The notes under the pieces were generated by a model. That model was given only the letters and a program-made list of their open reading frames with translations, searched no databases and was not told where the DNA came from. The position numbers were made by a program, and so were the translations under genes. From Neisseria zoodegmatis (GTDB taxonomy: Bacteria > Pseudomonadota > Gammaproteobacteria > Burkholderiales > Neisseriaceae): a DNA stretch of 64,000 nucleotides. This document shows, piece after piece, positions 1 through 10,499 of the stretch (position 1 is the first letter of the stretch; each line of letters begins with the position of its first letter). Where the stretch lies: the NCBI RefSeq assembly GCF_900187305.1, contig NZ_LT906434.1, positions 1,240,001 through 1,304,000 on the forward strand, read 5' to 3'.

Positions 1-249
1 TGTTTTGGATTATAGGTTTGCTGAGATGCTTATTCAAGCTGGCGGCGGGCTTCAGACGGCCTTATGGAGGTTAGAACAGGTAAATGTAATGTTAAAAGCG
101 TAGAAGTAAGGCCGGCGGCGTTTTGAAAACGGTTCGTTTCAAAAGCAGGGTAAAGGTGAAGTTTGAGAAATATACAGGCCGTCTGAAAATAAGCTTTAGC
201 GAAACCCGCAAATCTTGTTTTCAGACGGCCTGTGTAGGTTTGATACGGC
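1..249. other. Intergenic region with DUS copies, no gene seen
   Basis: No credible gene is seen before the end of dapB. The stretch holds three DUS cores (near 51-60, 177-188 and 219-231). The last two bracket a short GCGA-type cassette (177-231) like those elsewhere in the window. A short imperfect inverted repeat lies around 120-155. Confidence 0.6.
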
Positions 250-1514
<1,265 letters not shown>

Positions 1515-1668
1515 AGGTTTACCTTTCGTTGACAAGTCGTAGCAGGTTTTAGGTGTCGGTATGCCTGAAAGGCTCAGGCAATTGGAAACCTTTATCATCT
1601 TATAGTGGGCAAAGCCGCTAAAAGTGCGTATTATAACGGCAATTAGACCACAACGGTATGAGAGCATT

Positions 1669-2106
1669 ATGGAAAACAATTTCAGCAATATTGCCCAATT
1701 GAAAGACAACGGCTTGAAGGTTACCGGCCCGCGTTTGAAAATATTGGATTTATTTGAAACTCACGCTGAAGAACATTTGAGTGCGGAAGATGTTTACCGC
1801 ATTTTGTTGGATGAAGGTATTGAAATCGGTGTCGCCACCATTTACCGTGTGTTGACCCAGTTTGAGCAGGCCGGCATTTTGCTGCGCCACCACTTTGAAA
1901 CCGGTAAAGCGGTTTACGAGTTGAACAAAGGCGACCACCACGACCATATCGTGTGCGTAAAATGCGGCAAAGTAACCGAATTCCACAACGAAGAAATCGA
2001 AAACCTGCAAGAAAAAATCGCCGAAGAAAACGGCTATAAAGTGGTTGACCACGCGCTGTATATGTATGGCGTGTGCGAAGACTGCCAGCAAAAACGCAAG
2101 CGTTAA
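1669..2106 (+). CDS. fur: Ferric uptake regulator Fur
   Basis: Iron-responsive transcriptional regulator, 145 aa. The N-terminal winged helix carries the recognition segment GVATIYRVL (about 54-62). The metal-binding C-terminal half has HHDH (90-93) and two CxxC pairs (C96/C99, C136/C139). The ATG at 1669 is preferred to an upstream in-frame ATG at 1624 because MENNFSNIAQLKDNGLKVTG is the normal Fur N-terminus. It is divergent from bamE across about 155 bp, with a TATAAT-like hexamer near 1629-1637. No convincing Fur box was found there by eye. Confidence 0.97.
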   Translation: MENNFSNIAQLKDNGLKVTGPRLKILDLFETHAEEHLSAEDVYRILLDEGIEIGVATIYRVLTQFEQAGILLRHHFETGKAVYELNKGDHHDHIVCVKCGKVTEFHNEEIENLQEKIAEENGYKVVDHALYMYGVCEDCQQKRKR

Positions 2107-2128
2107 GGCGGTGTTGGTGTCAAATTTT

Positions 2129-2170
2129 TTCAGACGGCCTCGGTATAAACTGAGGCCGTCTGAAATTTTT
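2129..2170 (+). terminator. DUS-pair terminator after fur
   Basis: An inverted pair of full AG-DUS copies (TTCAGACGGCCTC and GAGGCCGTCTGAA) with a short loop, followed by a T run. It lies between fur and aat. Confidence 0.8.
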
Positions 2171-2187
2171 ATCAAAGCCGGTTGAGC

Positions 2188-2916
2188 ATGGATATTCCTT
2201 TTTTACACCCTAAAAGCAAAACGTTCCCCGATGTGAATCAGGCCATCGCCGAGCGCGACGGTTTGGTTGCCGTCGGCGGCGATTTAAGCCCGGAAAGGCT
2301 GTTGACCGCTTATCGGCAGGGCATTTTCCCGTGGTTTTCCGAAGGACAGCCGGTGTGCTGGTGGGCGTTGTCGCCGCGCACCGTGCTGTATCCCGAAAAA
2401 ATCCACATTGGTCGTTCGCTGCAGAAAACTTTACGCAACAAGCCTTACGCGGTTACGGTAAACCAATGTTTTCCGCTCGTGATTCAAGCGTGCGCGCAAG
2501 TGCCGAGGGCGGGGCAAGACGGCACATGGATTACCGACAGCATGCAGCAGGCGTATGTCCGTTTGCATGAAATGGGGCATGCCCATTCGTTTGAATGCTG
2601 GTATCCCGATGAATCAGGCCGTCTGAAACTCGCGGGCGGCTTGTACGGCGTGCAGATCGGGCGGGTGTTTTTCGGCGAATCTATGTTTGCCGTGCAACCC
2701 GATGCCTCCAAAATCGCTTTTGCCTGTGCCGTGCCGTATTTGGCGCAATGCGGGGTAGAGTTGATCGACTGCCAGCAGAATACGCACCATTTGGCGCGGT
2801 TTGGCTCGGAGCAAATCGATTTCGCTGATTTTAGCGCGACGTTGACACGGTGTTCAGCGCTTCCGTTGGCACAGAAAATCGGATGCGGAACGGTAGCTGT
2901 GAAGCATATTCCGTAG
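2188..2916 (+). CDS. aat: Leucyl/phenylalanyl-tRNA--protein transferase
   Basis: Transfers Leu or Phe from charged tRNA to N-terminal Arg or Lys of proteins, marking them for ClpS/ClpAP degradation. The 242-aa protein has the family signature [19 protein letters not shown], followed by GIFPWF, and later [10 protein letters not shown] with FFGESMF. The ATG at 2188 is chosen; a TTG two codons upstream (2182) is possible, and neither has a strong ribosome binding site. A DUS is encoded in frame as GRLK. The terminator after fur separates it from that gene, so it may have its own promoter or depend on read-through. Confidence 0.95.
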   Translation: MDIPFLHPKSKTFPDVNQAIAERDGLVAVGGDLSPERLLTAYRQGIFPWFSEGQPVCWWALSPRTVLYPEKIHIGRSLQKTLRNKPYAVTVNQCFPLVIQACAQVPRAGQDGTWITDSMQQAYVRLHEMGHAHSFECWYPDESGRLKLAGGLYGVQIGRVFFGESMFAVQPDASKIAFACAVPYLAQCGVELIDCQQNTHHLARFGSEQIDFADFSATLTRCSALPLAQKIGCGTVAVKHIP

Positions 2917-3240
2917 ATATATGCTTTTCAAGATGGTTGTCTGCAATCGCTGAAAGCAAAGTAGCGCATTACGGACGATAGTTTTTTTAAAAGAAGGTTT
3001 TTGGATTTTATCTGATTGATATTCAAAAATTTTCTTGTGTTGGTGAGAGCTGAATCGGCAACAGAAGTGGCCGCCAAAATTTTTTAAGGTAAAATACCTG
3101 CGTTTTAAGCATTCAAGGCCGTCTGAAAGCTTGATGCTTTTTTATAACTGCCGTCTGAGCTTAAATTCAGCCGAGAGAAGGCGTTGGTTTCAGACGGCCT
3201 CATATCTTTACTTTCAATTGATTCCATTTAGGAAAAGAAC
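2917..3240. other. aat-dapD intergenic region
   Basis: 324 bp without a recognisable gene. It is AT-rich near 2980-3100, with a TAAAAT hexamer near 3091 that could be the -10 of a dapD promoter. DUS copies lie near 3116-3127 and 3189-3200, in inverted orientation about 60 bp apart. The ribosome binding site AGGAAAAG sits just ahead of dapD. Confidence 0.5.
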
Positions 3241-4059
3241 ATGTCATTACAAAACATCATCGAAACAGCATTTGAAAACCGCGCCGACATTACGCCGGCT
3301 ACCGTTACCGAAGAAGTGAAAGCGGCGGTTGAAGAAACATTGAAACAGCTGGATGCCGGCACTTTGCGCGTTGCCGAGAAAAAAGACGGCAAGTGGGTGG
3401 TTAACGAATGGGCGAAAAAAGCCGTGCTGTTGTCGTTCCGCATTCAAGACAACGAAGTGCAAAACGACGGTGTAAACAAGTATTTCGATAAAGTGCCGAC
3501 CAAATTTGCCGACTGGAGCGAAGAAGAATTTAAAGCCGCCGGTTTCCGTGCCGTGCCCGGTGCGGTGGCGCGTCGCGGCAGCTTCGTGGCGAAAAACGTG
3601 GTGCTGATGCCTTCTTATGTGAACATCGGCGCTTATGTGGACGAAGGTACGATGGTGGATACTTGGGCGACTGTCGGCTCGTGTGCGCAAATCGGTAAAA
3701 ACGTGCATTTGAGCGGCGGCGTGGGCATCGGCGGCGTGTTGGAGCCGTTGCAGGCCAGCCCGACCATTATCGAAGACAATTGCTTCATCGGCGCACGTTC
3801 CGAAATCGTCGAAGGCGTGATTGTGGAAGAAGGCAGCGTGATTTCCATGGGCGTGTACATCGGCCAATCCACCAAAATTTACGACCGCGAAACCGGCGAA
3901 ATCCACTACGGCCGCGTGCCTGCCGGTTCGGTGGTGGTATCGGGCAGTCTGCCGAGCAAAGACGGCAGCCACAGCCTGTATTGCGCGGTAATCGTGAAGA
4001 AAGTGGATGCGCAAACCCGCGCCAAAACCAGCGTAAACGAACTGCTGCGCGGCGTGTAA
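3241..4059 (+). CDS. dapD: 2,3,4,5-tetrahydropyridine-2,6-dicarboxylate N-succinyltransferase
   Basis: Succinylates tetrahydrodipicolinate using succinyl-CoA in the succinylase branch of DAP/lysine synthesis. The 272-aa length is typical. The C-terminal half shows the left-handed beta-helix hexapeptide pattern (for example [19 protein letters not shown], then [15 protein letters not shown] and [18 protein letters not shown]). The active-site segment [15 protein letters not shown] is present. The ATG at 3241 follows AGGAAAAG. A DUS-pair terminator follows the gene. Confidence 0.97.
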   Translation: MSLQNIIETAFENRADITPATVTEEVKAAVEETLKQLDAGTLRVAEKKDGKWVVNEWAKKAVLLSFRIQDNEVQNDGVNKYFDKVPTKFADWSEEEFKAAGFRAVPGAVARRGSFVAKNVVLMPSYVNIGAYVDEGTMVDTWATVGSCAQIGKNVHLSGGVGIGGVLEPLQASPTIIEDNCFIGARSEIVEGVIVEEGSVISMGVYIGQSTKIYDRETGEIHYGRVPAGSVVVSGSLPSKDGSHSLYCAVIVKKVDAQTRAKTSVNELLRGV

Positions 4060-4080
4060 TTTATTTAGCCTGAATAAGCA

Positions 4081-4115
4081 GAGGCCGTCTGAATCCGATT
4101 CAGACGGCCTCTTTG
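4081..4115 (+). terminator. DUS-pair terminator after dapD
   Basis: GAGGCCGTCTGAA and its exact inverse form a 13-bp stem with a 5-nt loop, followed by TTT. Confidence 0.8.
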
Positions 4116-4282
4116 CGAAAGAGCCGGTGTGACAAATGAGAAATTGGTTTATTTTTATCTAAGTTATCAAATGTTTACAAGGCTGGATTTAATCTTTGAA
4201 ATTCTATATATTTAAACCTGAATAGAGACCGTTTGTAATTCATTGTTGGATTATCCTTATAAACCTGATTATAATGCGAGCC

Positions 4283-4780
4283 ATGAAAAAACATATCCCA
4301 TTCCTCGTTACTTTGGTTGCACTGGCGGGTTGTGAGACCATTTATCTTCCGACCCTGAAAGAAGTGCCTGTACGCCCCACCAATGTCAAAACCGAGCCGG
4401 CGAAACCTACCGCCCGCGCTCCTTACCGTTTGGCTGAAAATCATTGGACAGACGTTTCTAAAATCCGAGACGAAGCAACCCGTTTGAGCTATCAGGTAAG
4501 TGAAGGCAAGATCACGAAAGTTCAGGCCGCGCAATATCTGAACAAATTCCGTATCCAACAAGTAGGCCGCAACTCCATCGACGACAGCATGTATGAAGTG
4601 TATCTGCGTTCTGCTGTGGACAGCCAACGCGGTGCGATTACGACGGAGCAGTCGAAACTGTATATCCAAAACGCGCTCAGAGGTTGGCACCAACGCTGGC
4701 CGAACATGAGAAACAAACCTTCAAATCCTGCGTTTACCAACTTCCTGATGGAAGTTATGTCGATGCGTCCTTTGCAATAA
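4283..4780 (+). CDS. Putative lipoprotein, unknown function
   Basis: A 165-aa predicted lipoprotein: MKK start, hydrophobic segment and lipobox LAGC (acylated Cys near residue 18). The mature part is alpha-helical in appearance and rich in Arg, Lys and Gln, with a Pro-rich linker after the lipid anchor. No named domain was recognised. The ATG at 4283 is preferred to 4274 because it puts the basic signal-peptide start in the usual place. It is probably in a cell-envelope membrane. It converges with the YkvA-like gene and shares a bidirectional terminator with it. Confidence 0.85.
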   Translation: MKKHIPFLVTLVALAGCETIYLPTLKEVPVRPTNVKTEPAKPTARAPYRLAENHWTDVSKIRDEATRLSYQVSEGKITKVQAAQYLNKFRIQQVGRNSIDDSMYEVYLRSAVDSQRGAITTEQSKLYIQNALRGWHQRWPNMRNKPSNPAFTNFLMEVMSMRPLQ

Positions 4781-4848
4781 CAATGATGTACAACTTTACC
4801 GGAAATGTTGGATAAGCCATTTTAAGCACGACCGGTATTCTGAAATGA

Positions 4849-4887
4849 AAAAACTGCCGTCTGAACATGTCCAGACGGCAGTTTTTT
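4849..4887. terminator. Bidirectional DUS-pair terminator (AT-type core)
   Basis: AAAACTGCCGTCTGAA and CAGACGGCAGTTTTTT form a long stem flanked by A and T runs on each side. It separates the convergent genes at 4283-4780 (+) and 4897-5259 (-). The core has TGCC rather than the more common GGCC. Confidence 0.85.
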
Positions 4888-4896
4888 GCATGGAAA

Positions 4897-5259
4897 TCAA
4901 CCGAAGAGCTTTTCGGTAGCCCGGCGTGCTTTGTCGCGGATTTCATTGGTAAGGTGGCTTTTCATCTGGGTATAGACTAAAGCGATCACGGCGATGTCGT
5001 CGGTAAAGCCGAGCGGGCCGAGCAGGTCGGGGATGCTGTCGATGGGGCTGAAAAAATACACCAACGCGCCGAGAATGATGATTTTGGTGCGGCTGGGCGT
5101 TTGGGGGTCTTTAAACAGAAAATACAGACTGTACAGCTGTCTGATGGCGGGTGCGCCCAGTTTGCCGGCTACGCGGCCTACTTTTCGCAGAAAGCCCGGT
5201 TCGTCTAATTTTCTTCTGCGGAATTTAGGGATAAATTCTTCAGGAGAAGGTCTGTTCAT
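4897..5259 (-). CDS. YkvA family protein (DUF1232)
   Basis: A 120-aa protein with the DUF1232 core: a hydrophobic segment PSRTKIIILGALVYFFSP followed by IDSIPDLLGPLGFTDDIAV, a pattern typical of the family. It probably associates with the membrane through this hairpin. The molecular function of the family is not established. The ATG at 5259 follows AAAAGGAA at good spacing. It stands alone between a bidirectional terminator and the TetR-type gene. Confidence 0.88.
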   Translation of the reverse strand: MNRPSPEEFIPKFRRRKLDEPGFLRKVGRVAGKLGAPAIRQLYSLYFLFKDPQTPSRTKIIILGALVYFFSPIDSIPDLLGPLGFTDDIAVIALVYTQMKSHLTNEIRDKARRATEKLFG

Positions 5260-5386
5260 AGTGTCGTTCCTTTTGATGTGTCGGTATCAAAGCCAAAGAT
5301 TTCAAAAGCTTGGCCGAACTTATATGGTGCGTTTGGAGGTAATTGCAAGATGGAGCGGCAAATTTAATTGGGTGGGAGAAAGTAAT

Positions 5387-5420
5387 AAGGCCGTCTGAAA
5401 AAGGTTTTCAGACGGCCTAT
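5387..5420. terminator. DUS-pair hairpin downstream of the TetR-type gene
   Basis: AAGGCCGTCTGAAAA and its inverse lie just past the 3' end of the minus-strand regulator gene (stop at 5438). Confidence 0.7.
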
Positions 5421-5437
5421 CCGATATTTCCAAGCCT

Positions 5438-6118
5438 TTATGACGGGATAACGCTTTTTTTCACGCACTCGGATTCGAGCGATAAATCTTTCATGGTTTT
5501 GTCGAACTCGGCCAGATATTCCGGCAAAAGATAAGGGCGAAGCAGGCTGAGGGTGCGTTGGATGCCGCGTACTTTGGAATCTTCAGTCAGCTTGGCGCGG
5601 CCGCGCAGCGAGCCGTCGAAATCGAACCAGTATTTGGTTACCATCCACATGTTCAAAGCTAAATCATTCATGGAGGTTTCGTCGGCTTTGATGATGCCCA
5701 AGCCGTTCAGGAGGGTAAGCAGGTTCACCAACAGCGGCGACACTTTGGCTTGGGTGAAATTATTGTGTTCGCCCAACAGCTCCGCGCTTCTTGCTAGCAA
5801 GGTGTTCACGTCGCTGAACAGGAAACGGTAGCGCCACATCACGTCGTAAATGCCCGACATATAGCTGATGGCATCGCATACGCCTGCCGGCAGTTGGGCG
5901 TTGTGCAGGTAGTTGAGCAAATCGTCGCTGTAACGTTTGAACAGTTGGACGATGATTTCGTCTTTATTGCGGAAATGGTAATAGAGGTTGCCCGGGCTGA
6001 TGCCCAAATGGGCGGCAATGTGGTTGGTGCTGATGTTGCGTTCGCCTTCTTCGTTGAACAACATCAGCCCTGCATCAATGATTCTGGTGTAAGTATTTAT
6101 TTTTATTTCTTTTGCCAC
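5438..6118 (-). CDS. TetR/AcrR family transcriptional regulator
   Basis: A 226-aa regulator with an N-terminal TetR helix-turn-helix: the segment NISTNHIAAHLGISPGNLYYHF (about residues 28-49) is a classic recognition-helix region, followed by RNKDEIIVQLF. The C-terminal ligand domain is not specific enough to name an effector. The start is GTG at 6118, preceded by AAGGAG at 7-nt spacing. No efflux pump is adjacent; norM lies two genes further upstream on the same strand, and any control of it is only a guess. Confidence 0.9.
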   Translation of the reverse strand: MAKEIKINTYTRIIDAGLMLFNEEGERNISTNHIAAHLGISPGNLYYHFRNKDEIIVQLFKRYSDDLLNYLHNAQLPAGVCDAISYMSGIYDVMWRYRFLFSDVNTLLARSAELLGEHNNFTQAKVSPLLVNLLTLLNGLGIIKADETSMNDLALNMWMVTKYWFDFDGSLRGRAKLTEDSKVRGIQRTLSLLRPYLLPEYLAEFDKTMKDLSLESECVKKSVIPS

Positions 6119-6213
6119 TTTGCTACTCCTTAGGGCGGCGCATTGCCGCCCGTTTCAATTTATGCTTTTAACAAGTGGTTGATTATAACCAAGCTGCTTT
6201 GTTTTGACTGCAA

Positions 6214-7251
6214 TCATAATGAAAAAGATGCCGGAAGCCAGTTCGGTTCCGCATGCAATGCCACACCGAAGCGTTCCTGCACGGTTTGGCAGATGTGTTG
6301 CGCGAGGCGGTAAACGTCTTGCGCTGTGGCCTGCTGTTTGTTAACCAGCACCAAAGCCTGTTTGTCGTGCACCGCCGCGCCGCCTATGCCGTAGCCTTTC
6401 AGACGGCATTGGTCGATCAACCAGCCCGCCGCCAGTTTGACGCTGCCGTCGGCTTGCGGGTAATGCGGCATTTCGGGATATTGTGCCAGCAGTTTGTGTG
6501 TGGTTTCGTTATCGACAATCGGGTTTTTGAAAAAACTGCCGACATTGCCCAGCACTTTCGGGTCGGGCAGTTTGCTTGCGCGGATGCTGCACACGGCTTC
6601 GGATACGTCTTTCGCCGTTGCCGCACGGCCTGCGCATTTTTCCGCCAATACGGCAGCCAAATCGCCGTAGCGGGCGTTGGCGGTGAATTGTTCTTTTAAG
6701 GCGAACACAACCGAAACAATCACATAGCGCCCTTTGCCTTGCTGTTTGAACAGGCTTTCGCGGTAGGAAAAGCAGCAGTCGGCATTGCTTAATTCGACAA
6801 AGCTTAAAGTGTCCAAATCGAAGCAGCGCACGCTGTGGATGATGTCTTTCACTTCCACGCCGTATGCGCCGATGTTCTGTACAGGCGACGCGCCCACCGT
6901 GCCCGGAATCAGGCTGAGGTTTTCCAAACCGCTCAAGCCCATATCCAGCGTTTTCAACACAAAGTCGTGCCACACTTCGCCGGCCTGCGCTTCTATATAA
7001 ACGAGGCCGTCTGAACGGAAAAGTTCGCGTATGCCTTTATTTTGCATGTGGACGACCAGCCCGTCGTAGTCGTGCATCAGCAGGATATTGCTGCCGCCGC
7101 CGAGCCACAAAACGGTATGGCGGTCGAACTGGGGCAGCTTCACCAATTCCGGCAAATCCGCTTCTTTTTCCAACACGGCAAAATCACGCGCCGCGGCTTT
7201 CAAGCCGAATGTGTTGAGCGGCGTTAAATCCACATCGTGCAACAACTGCAT
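6214..7251 (-). CDS. murB: UDP-N-acetylenolpyruvoylglucosamine reductase
   Basis: NADPH- and FAD-dependent enzyme that reduces UDP-GlcNAc-enolpyruvate to UDP-MurNAc in peptidoglycan precursor synthesis. The 345-aa length and the type I pattern fit: LNTFGLKAAARDF at the N-terminus, LGGGSNIL, IPGTVGASPVQNIGAYG, then GNVGSFFKNP and AAGWLIDQ. The ATG at 7251 has AAAAGGA 7 nt upstream; GTG at 7254 is an alternative one codon earlier. The start overlaps the norM stop (TGATG), so the two genes are translationally coupled. Confidence 0.96.
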   Translation of the reverse strand: MQLLHDVDLTPLNTFGLKAAARDFAVLEKEADLPELVKLPQFDRHTVLWLGGGSNILLMHDYDGLVVHMQNKGIRELFRSDGLVYIEAQAGEVWHDFVLKTLDMGLSGLENLSLIPGTVGASPVQNIGAYGVEVKDIIHSVRCFDLDTLSFVELSNADCCFSYRESLFKQQGKGRYVIVSVVFALKEQFTANARYGDLAAVLAEKCAGRAATAKDVSEAVCSIRASKLPDPKVLGNVGSFFKNPIVDNETTHKLLAQYPEMPHYPQADGSVKLAAGWLIDQCRLKGYGIGGAAVHDKQALVLVNKQQATAQDVYRLAQHICQTVQERFGVALHAEPNWLPASFSL

Positions 7252-8630
7252 CACAACATCCTTTTACGTTCAGCCACCGAGCGGCTGCATATTTCCAAAT
7301 ACCAAACCAGTAAAACGGCGGCGACGGTGAGCGAAATCACCAGCGCCGTCCAAAAACCGTAAATGCCCATGTCTGCCGAATAAGCCAGCAGATAGCCCGG
7401 CACCAAACCGAAGCCCCAAAAGGCTACGGCGTGAATCAGCATTGGGATTTTGGTCACTTTATAACCGCGCAGGGCATAAGAAGCGACGCATTGGGTGGCG
7501 TCGCCCAACTGAAACACCGCCGCGAACAGCAGCACCGTTGCCGCAATCGCCAATACCGCTGCATCGTCGGTGTACATGCCTGCCAGCGGGTAGCGCAAAA
7601 ATACCAGCAACAAAGCGGTAAACACCGCCATCACCACGCCCAAAACCAATGAAACGCCCGAAATATAACGCGCCCGTGCATATTCCCTGCGGCCGATGGT
7701 GTAGCCCACCCGCACCGTGCCCGCCGAGCCGATGCTTTGCGGAATCATATAAATCACGCTGGTTAAGCTGATCACCACTTGCTGCGCCGCCACATAATCC
7801 TCGCCTTGCCGCGCCACCAAAAACACGATGCACGAAAACAGGCTTACTTCCAGAAAAAACGAAAAGCCGATCGGCGCGCCCAGTTTCCAGATTTGTTTGA
7901 ACACCTTCATATCAGGCTTACTGAATCGCTCGGTCAGCTTGAACTGCCTGAAATATTTCTGCTTCACCACATACAGCCACAGCGCGGCGGCGTTGAACCA
8001 AAACACCAGCGTAGTCGCCACACCGCAACCCGCACCGCCCAGCGCAGGCATGCCGAATTTGCCGTACACAAACGCATAATTGAGCGGCACGTTCAGAAAA
8101 AACGCCAAAAAACTCACAATCATAATCACGCGCGGCCGGTTCAGGCTCGAAGCATAGGCATGCAAGGCGCGGTGTATCATTGCCGCGGGCATGGCCAAGC
8201 CGGTGAACAGCATATATTGCGCCATCATGCTTTCGACGTTTTCACTCAAGTTCAGCAGCTTCTGAAACGGAACAATGGCCAGCCACATCAGCAGCATGCC
8301 TATCACGCCCATCATCAGGCCGAACCACATGCTCTGCCGCCCCGTTTCGCCCACTTCGTCGTATTTGCCCGCGCCGTAAAGCTGGGCGATCATCGGGTTC
8401 AGCGCCGTCATCACGCCGAGAAAAGTGATGTACACCATCACAAACGCGCTGCTGCCGAGGGCGACGGCGGCCAAATCGTCTTTACCCGCGCCGCCCGCCA
8501 TTACCGTATCTACAAAACCCACGCCCACTTGCGCCACTTGGGCAAGCAGCATCGGCAGGGCGAGCAGCACGAGTTTTTTGCCTTCTTTATGGAAAACGGG
8601 GAAGGAATAACGGTTTAGATCGAAAAGCAT
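7251..8630 (-). CDS. norM: MATE family multidrug efflux transporter (NorM-like)
   Basis: A 459-aa inner-membrane protein with about 12 hydrophobic segments and two related halves, as in MATE cation/drug antiporters. The early motif GFVDTVMAGGAGKDDLAAVALG and the second-half segment AAQQVVISLTSVIYMIPQSIG are characteristic. Length and sequence match the Neisseria NorM group, which uses a sodium gradient to export cationic compounds. It is the first gene of a two-gene unit with murB. No regulator is directly adjacent. Confidence 0.93.
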   Translation of the reverse strand: MLFDLNRYSFPVFHKEGKKLVLLALPMLLAQVAQVGVGFVDTVMAGGAGKDDLAAVALGSSAFVMVYITFLGVMTALNPMIAQLYGAGKYDEVGETGRQSMWFGLMMGVIGMLLMWLAIVPFQKLLNLSENVESMMAQYMLFTGLAMPAAMIHRALHAYASSLNRPRVIMIVSFLAFFLNVPLNYAFVYGKFGMPALGGAGCGVATTLVFWFNAAALWLYVVKQKYFRQFKLTERFSKPDMKVFKQIWKLGAPIGFSFFLEVSLFSCIVFLVARQGEDYVAAQQVVISLTSVIYMIPQSIGSAGTVRVGYTIGRREYARARYISGVSLVLGVVMAVFTALLLVFLRYPLAGMYTDDAAVLAIAATVLLFAAVFQLGDATQCVASYALRGYKVTKIPMLIHAVAFWGFGLVPGYLLAYSADMGIYGFWTALVISLTVAAVLLVWYLEICSRSVAERKRML

Positions 8631-8705
8631 AAAGTTTCCAAGTTCAGACGGCCTGTTTCAGACGGCCTCTTACGGATAGTGTGTGTTGTAGATAGCTGTG
8701 TTTTT

Positions 8706-9170
8706 TCAGACGGCCTTTACATCCCGAAAGCCGTTTGCCGCCAAATGCCGCAAACGCCGCTGGCGGTGGCGGAAAAAGAGGCGGGCGGCGGTTGCCATCG
8801 GTGCAGTCAGCATGCCCGCGTCTATTTCCACACAGTCGTGATACAGGCAGCCGCCGTTTTGCGGTTTGACGGTAACCGTATGCCGCCAGCGGCGTATCAG
8901 CGCGCCGCGGCCGTTGTCGAGCATGGTGAAGCAGTCTGCCGTCGGATAGGAAATATCCACGAGCTGCCAGCCCAGCGGCACAAGGCCGAACAGGTGCATG
9001 TTGAGCCGGTAGGCGGCGGGTTGCCATGTTTCGGGAAGCGTTTCGTTGCGGCACGGGCAGAAAACAACCAACGGACGCGCCACATACAGCAGCAACGACG
9101 GCTTTTTCAAGTGCGCGGCCGCTTCTTCGGCGGAGCAGGGCAAAAAAGTGTGCAGGCAGATACTACGCAT
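8706..9170 (-). CDS. Hypothetical SRPBCC/START-like protein
   Basis: A 154-aa protein of unknown role. The pattern from PLGWQLVDISYPTADCF through WRHTVTVKPQNGGCLYHDCVEI to a terminal FFRHRQRRLRHLA resembles the SRPBCC (polyketide cyclase/START-like) fold, in which a basic helix closes a ligand cavity. That assignment is by eye only. The codon pattern looks coding, but the start has no strong ribosome binding site. It is flanked by DUS copies and lies divergent from bioF. Nothing around it points to a ligand. Confidence 0.65.
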   Translation of the reverse strand: MRSICLHTFLPCSAEEAAAHLKKPSLLLYVARPLVVFCPCRNETLPETWQPAAYRLNMHLFGLVPLGWQLVDISYPTADCFTMLDNGRGALIRRWRHTVTVKPQNGGCLYHDCVEIDAGMLTAPMATAARLFFRHRQRRLRHLAANGFRDVKAV

Positions 9171-9337
9171 GGCGGTTTTCGCGTTGTTTTCTGTTTTTCA
9201 GACGGCCTAAGCCGGCAGACAAGCTCGAAAAATGCAACTGCGTAGTGTAACAAAAAAAGCCCTTGCTCGGGCGGTTTTGCATTTGACAGGCCGTCTGAAA
9301 CCATACACACTCTGCCGCTTTCCACTCCGCCGCAGCC

Positions 9338-10498
9338 ATGATGAACTGGAACGACCACCTGCAAGCCGCGCTCGACAGCCAAGCGGCGAAACAAGCCTAC
9401 CGCCGCCGCACCGCCCGTCGCGCCGACACTGCGCCGCCTTATCTCGAAAGCGGCGGCAAACGCTATCTCAATTTCGCCGGCAACGACTACCTCGGCCTCA
9501 GCCGCGACCCGGGCATCATCGCCGCATGGCAGCAGGCTTTGGCGCAATACGGCACCGGCAGCGGCGGTTCGCCTTTGGTCAGCGGCCACACCGACGCGCA
9601 CGAAATGCTGGAAAACCATTTGGCCGATTGGCTCGGCTACGAACGCGCCATCCTGTTTCCCAGCGGTTACGCCGCCAACCAAGCCGTGCTACTTGGCTTA
9701 TTGGGCAAAGGCGACGTGCTGCTGGCCGACAAACTCTGCCACGCTTCCATGCAGGAAGCTGCCGCCCTCGGCCCCGCGCAGTTTAAGCGGTTCGCCCATC
9801 GGCAATATGATGTTTTGGAAAAGCAACTGATTGAACATAAAGGGAAAAGAATCTTGGTAGCCAGCGAAGGCGTGTTCAGTATGGACGGCGATACCGCCGA
9901 CTTAGGCCGTCTGAAAACCCTGTGCGAACGATACGGCGCATGGCTGCTGCTCGACGACGCACACGGCATCGGCATCCTCGGCAGCGAAGGCCGCGGCAGC
10001 GCGGCAGCGGCAGGCGTGCAACCCGACATATTGATCGTTACCTTCGGCAAAGCCGTCGGGCTGATGGGCGCGGTGGTATTGTGCAGCCGCACCGTTGCCG
10101 AATACCTCACCCAATTCGCCCGCCACCTGATTTACAGCACCGCCTTTCCGCCCGCCCAAGCCACCGCGCTGTCTGTTGCTTTGGAGCGCGTCCGTGCCGC
10201 CGACGGTTTGCGCGAAAAACTGCGAGGCAACATCCGCTTTTTTCAGACGGCCTTATCCGAATGCGGACTGCGGGAACGCCTGATGCCGTCTGAAACAGCC
10301 ATCCAGCCCTTTCTCTGCGGCAGCAACGAAGCCGCCTTGTCCGCATCCGCCACCCTGCGCGAGCACGGCCTGTATGTGCCCGCCATCCGTCCGCCCACCG
10401 TGCCCGTCGGGCTGGCTCGGCTGCGGATTACCCTTACCGCCGCCCACGAACCGACGCATATCGAAACATTAATCAAAGGCTTGCAAGATGCCGTCTGA
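9338..10498 (+). CDS. bioF: 8-amino-7-oxononanoate synthase
   Basis: PLP enzyme that joins pimeloyl-ACP and L-alanine to give KAPA, the first step of the biotin ring pathway. The 386-aa protein has GNDYLGLSRDP, GSGGSPLVSGHTDAHEMLE, LLLDDAHGIGILG and the PLP lysine in TFGKAVGLMGA (K238). The start is ATG at 9338 or 9341; neither has a good ribosome binding site. It overlaps bioC by 11 bp, and the shared bases are a complete DUS. bioA is separate at 38 kb; bioB and bioD are not in the window. Confidence 0.96.
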   Translation: MMNWNDHLQAALDSQAAKQAYRRRTARRADTAPPYLESGGKRYLNFAGNDYLGLSRDPGIIAAWQQALAQYGTGSGGSPLVSGHTDAHEMLENHLADWLGYERAILFPSGYAANQAVLLGLLGKGDVLLADKLCHASMQEAAALGPAQFKRFAHRQYDVLEKQLIEHKGKRILVASEGVFSMDGDTADLGRLKTLCERYGAWLLLDDAHGIGILGSEGRGSAAAAGVQPDILIVTFGKAVGLMGAVVLCSRTVAEYLTQFARHLIYSTAFPPAQATALSVALERVRAADGLREKLRGNIRFFQTALSECGLRERLMPSETAIQPFLCGSNEAALSASATLREHGLYVPAIRPPTVPVGLARLRITLTAAHEPTHIETLIKGLQDAV

Positions 10499-10499
10499 A
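10488..10499 (+). repeat. AT-type DUS forming the bioF stop and bioC start
   Basis: ATGCCGTCTGAA is read as Met-Pro-Ser-Glu at the start of bioC and, one frame over, as the last codons GCC GTC TGA of bioF. One 12-mer thus supplies the uptake signal, a stop codon and a start codon. Confidence 0.9.

Noticed and set aside
1590..1640. Correia (NEMIS) element between bamE and fur
   Set aside because: Only TATAGTGG resembles the Correia end; the rest of the terminal repeat and the second end are missing.
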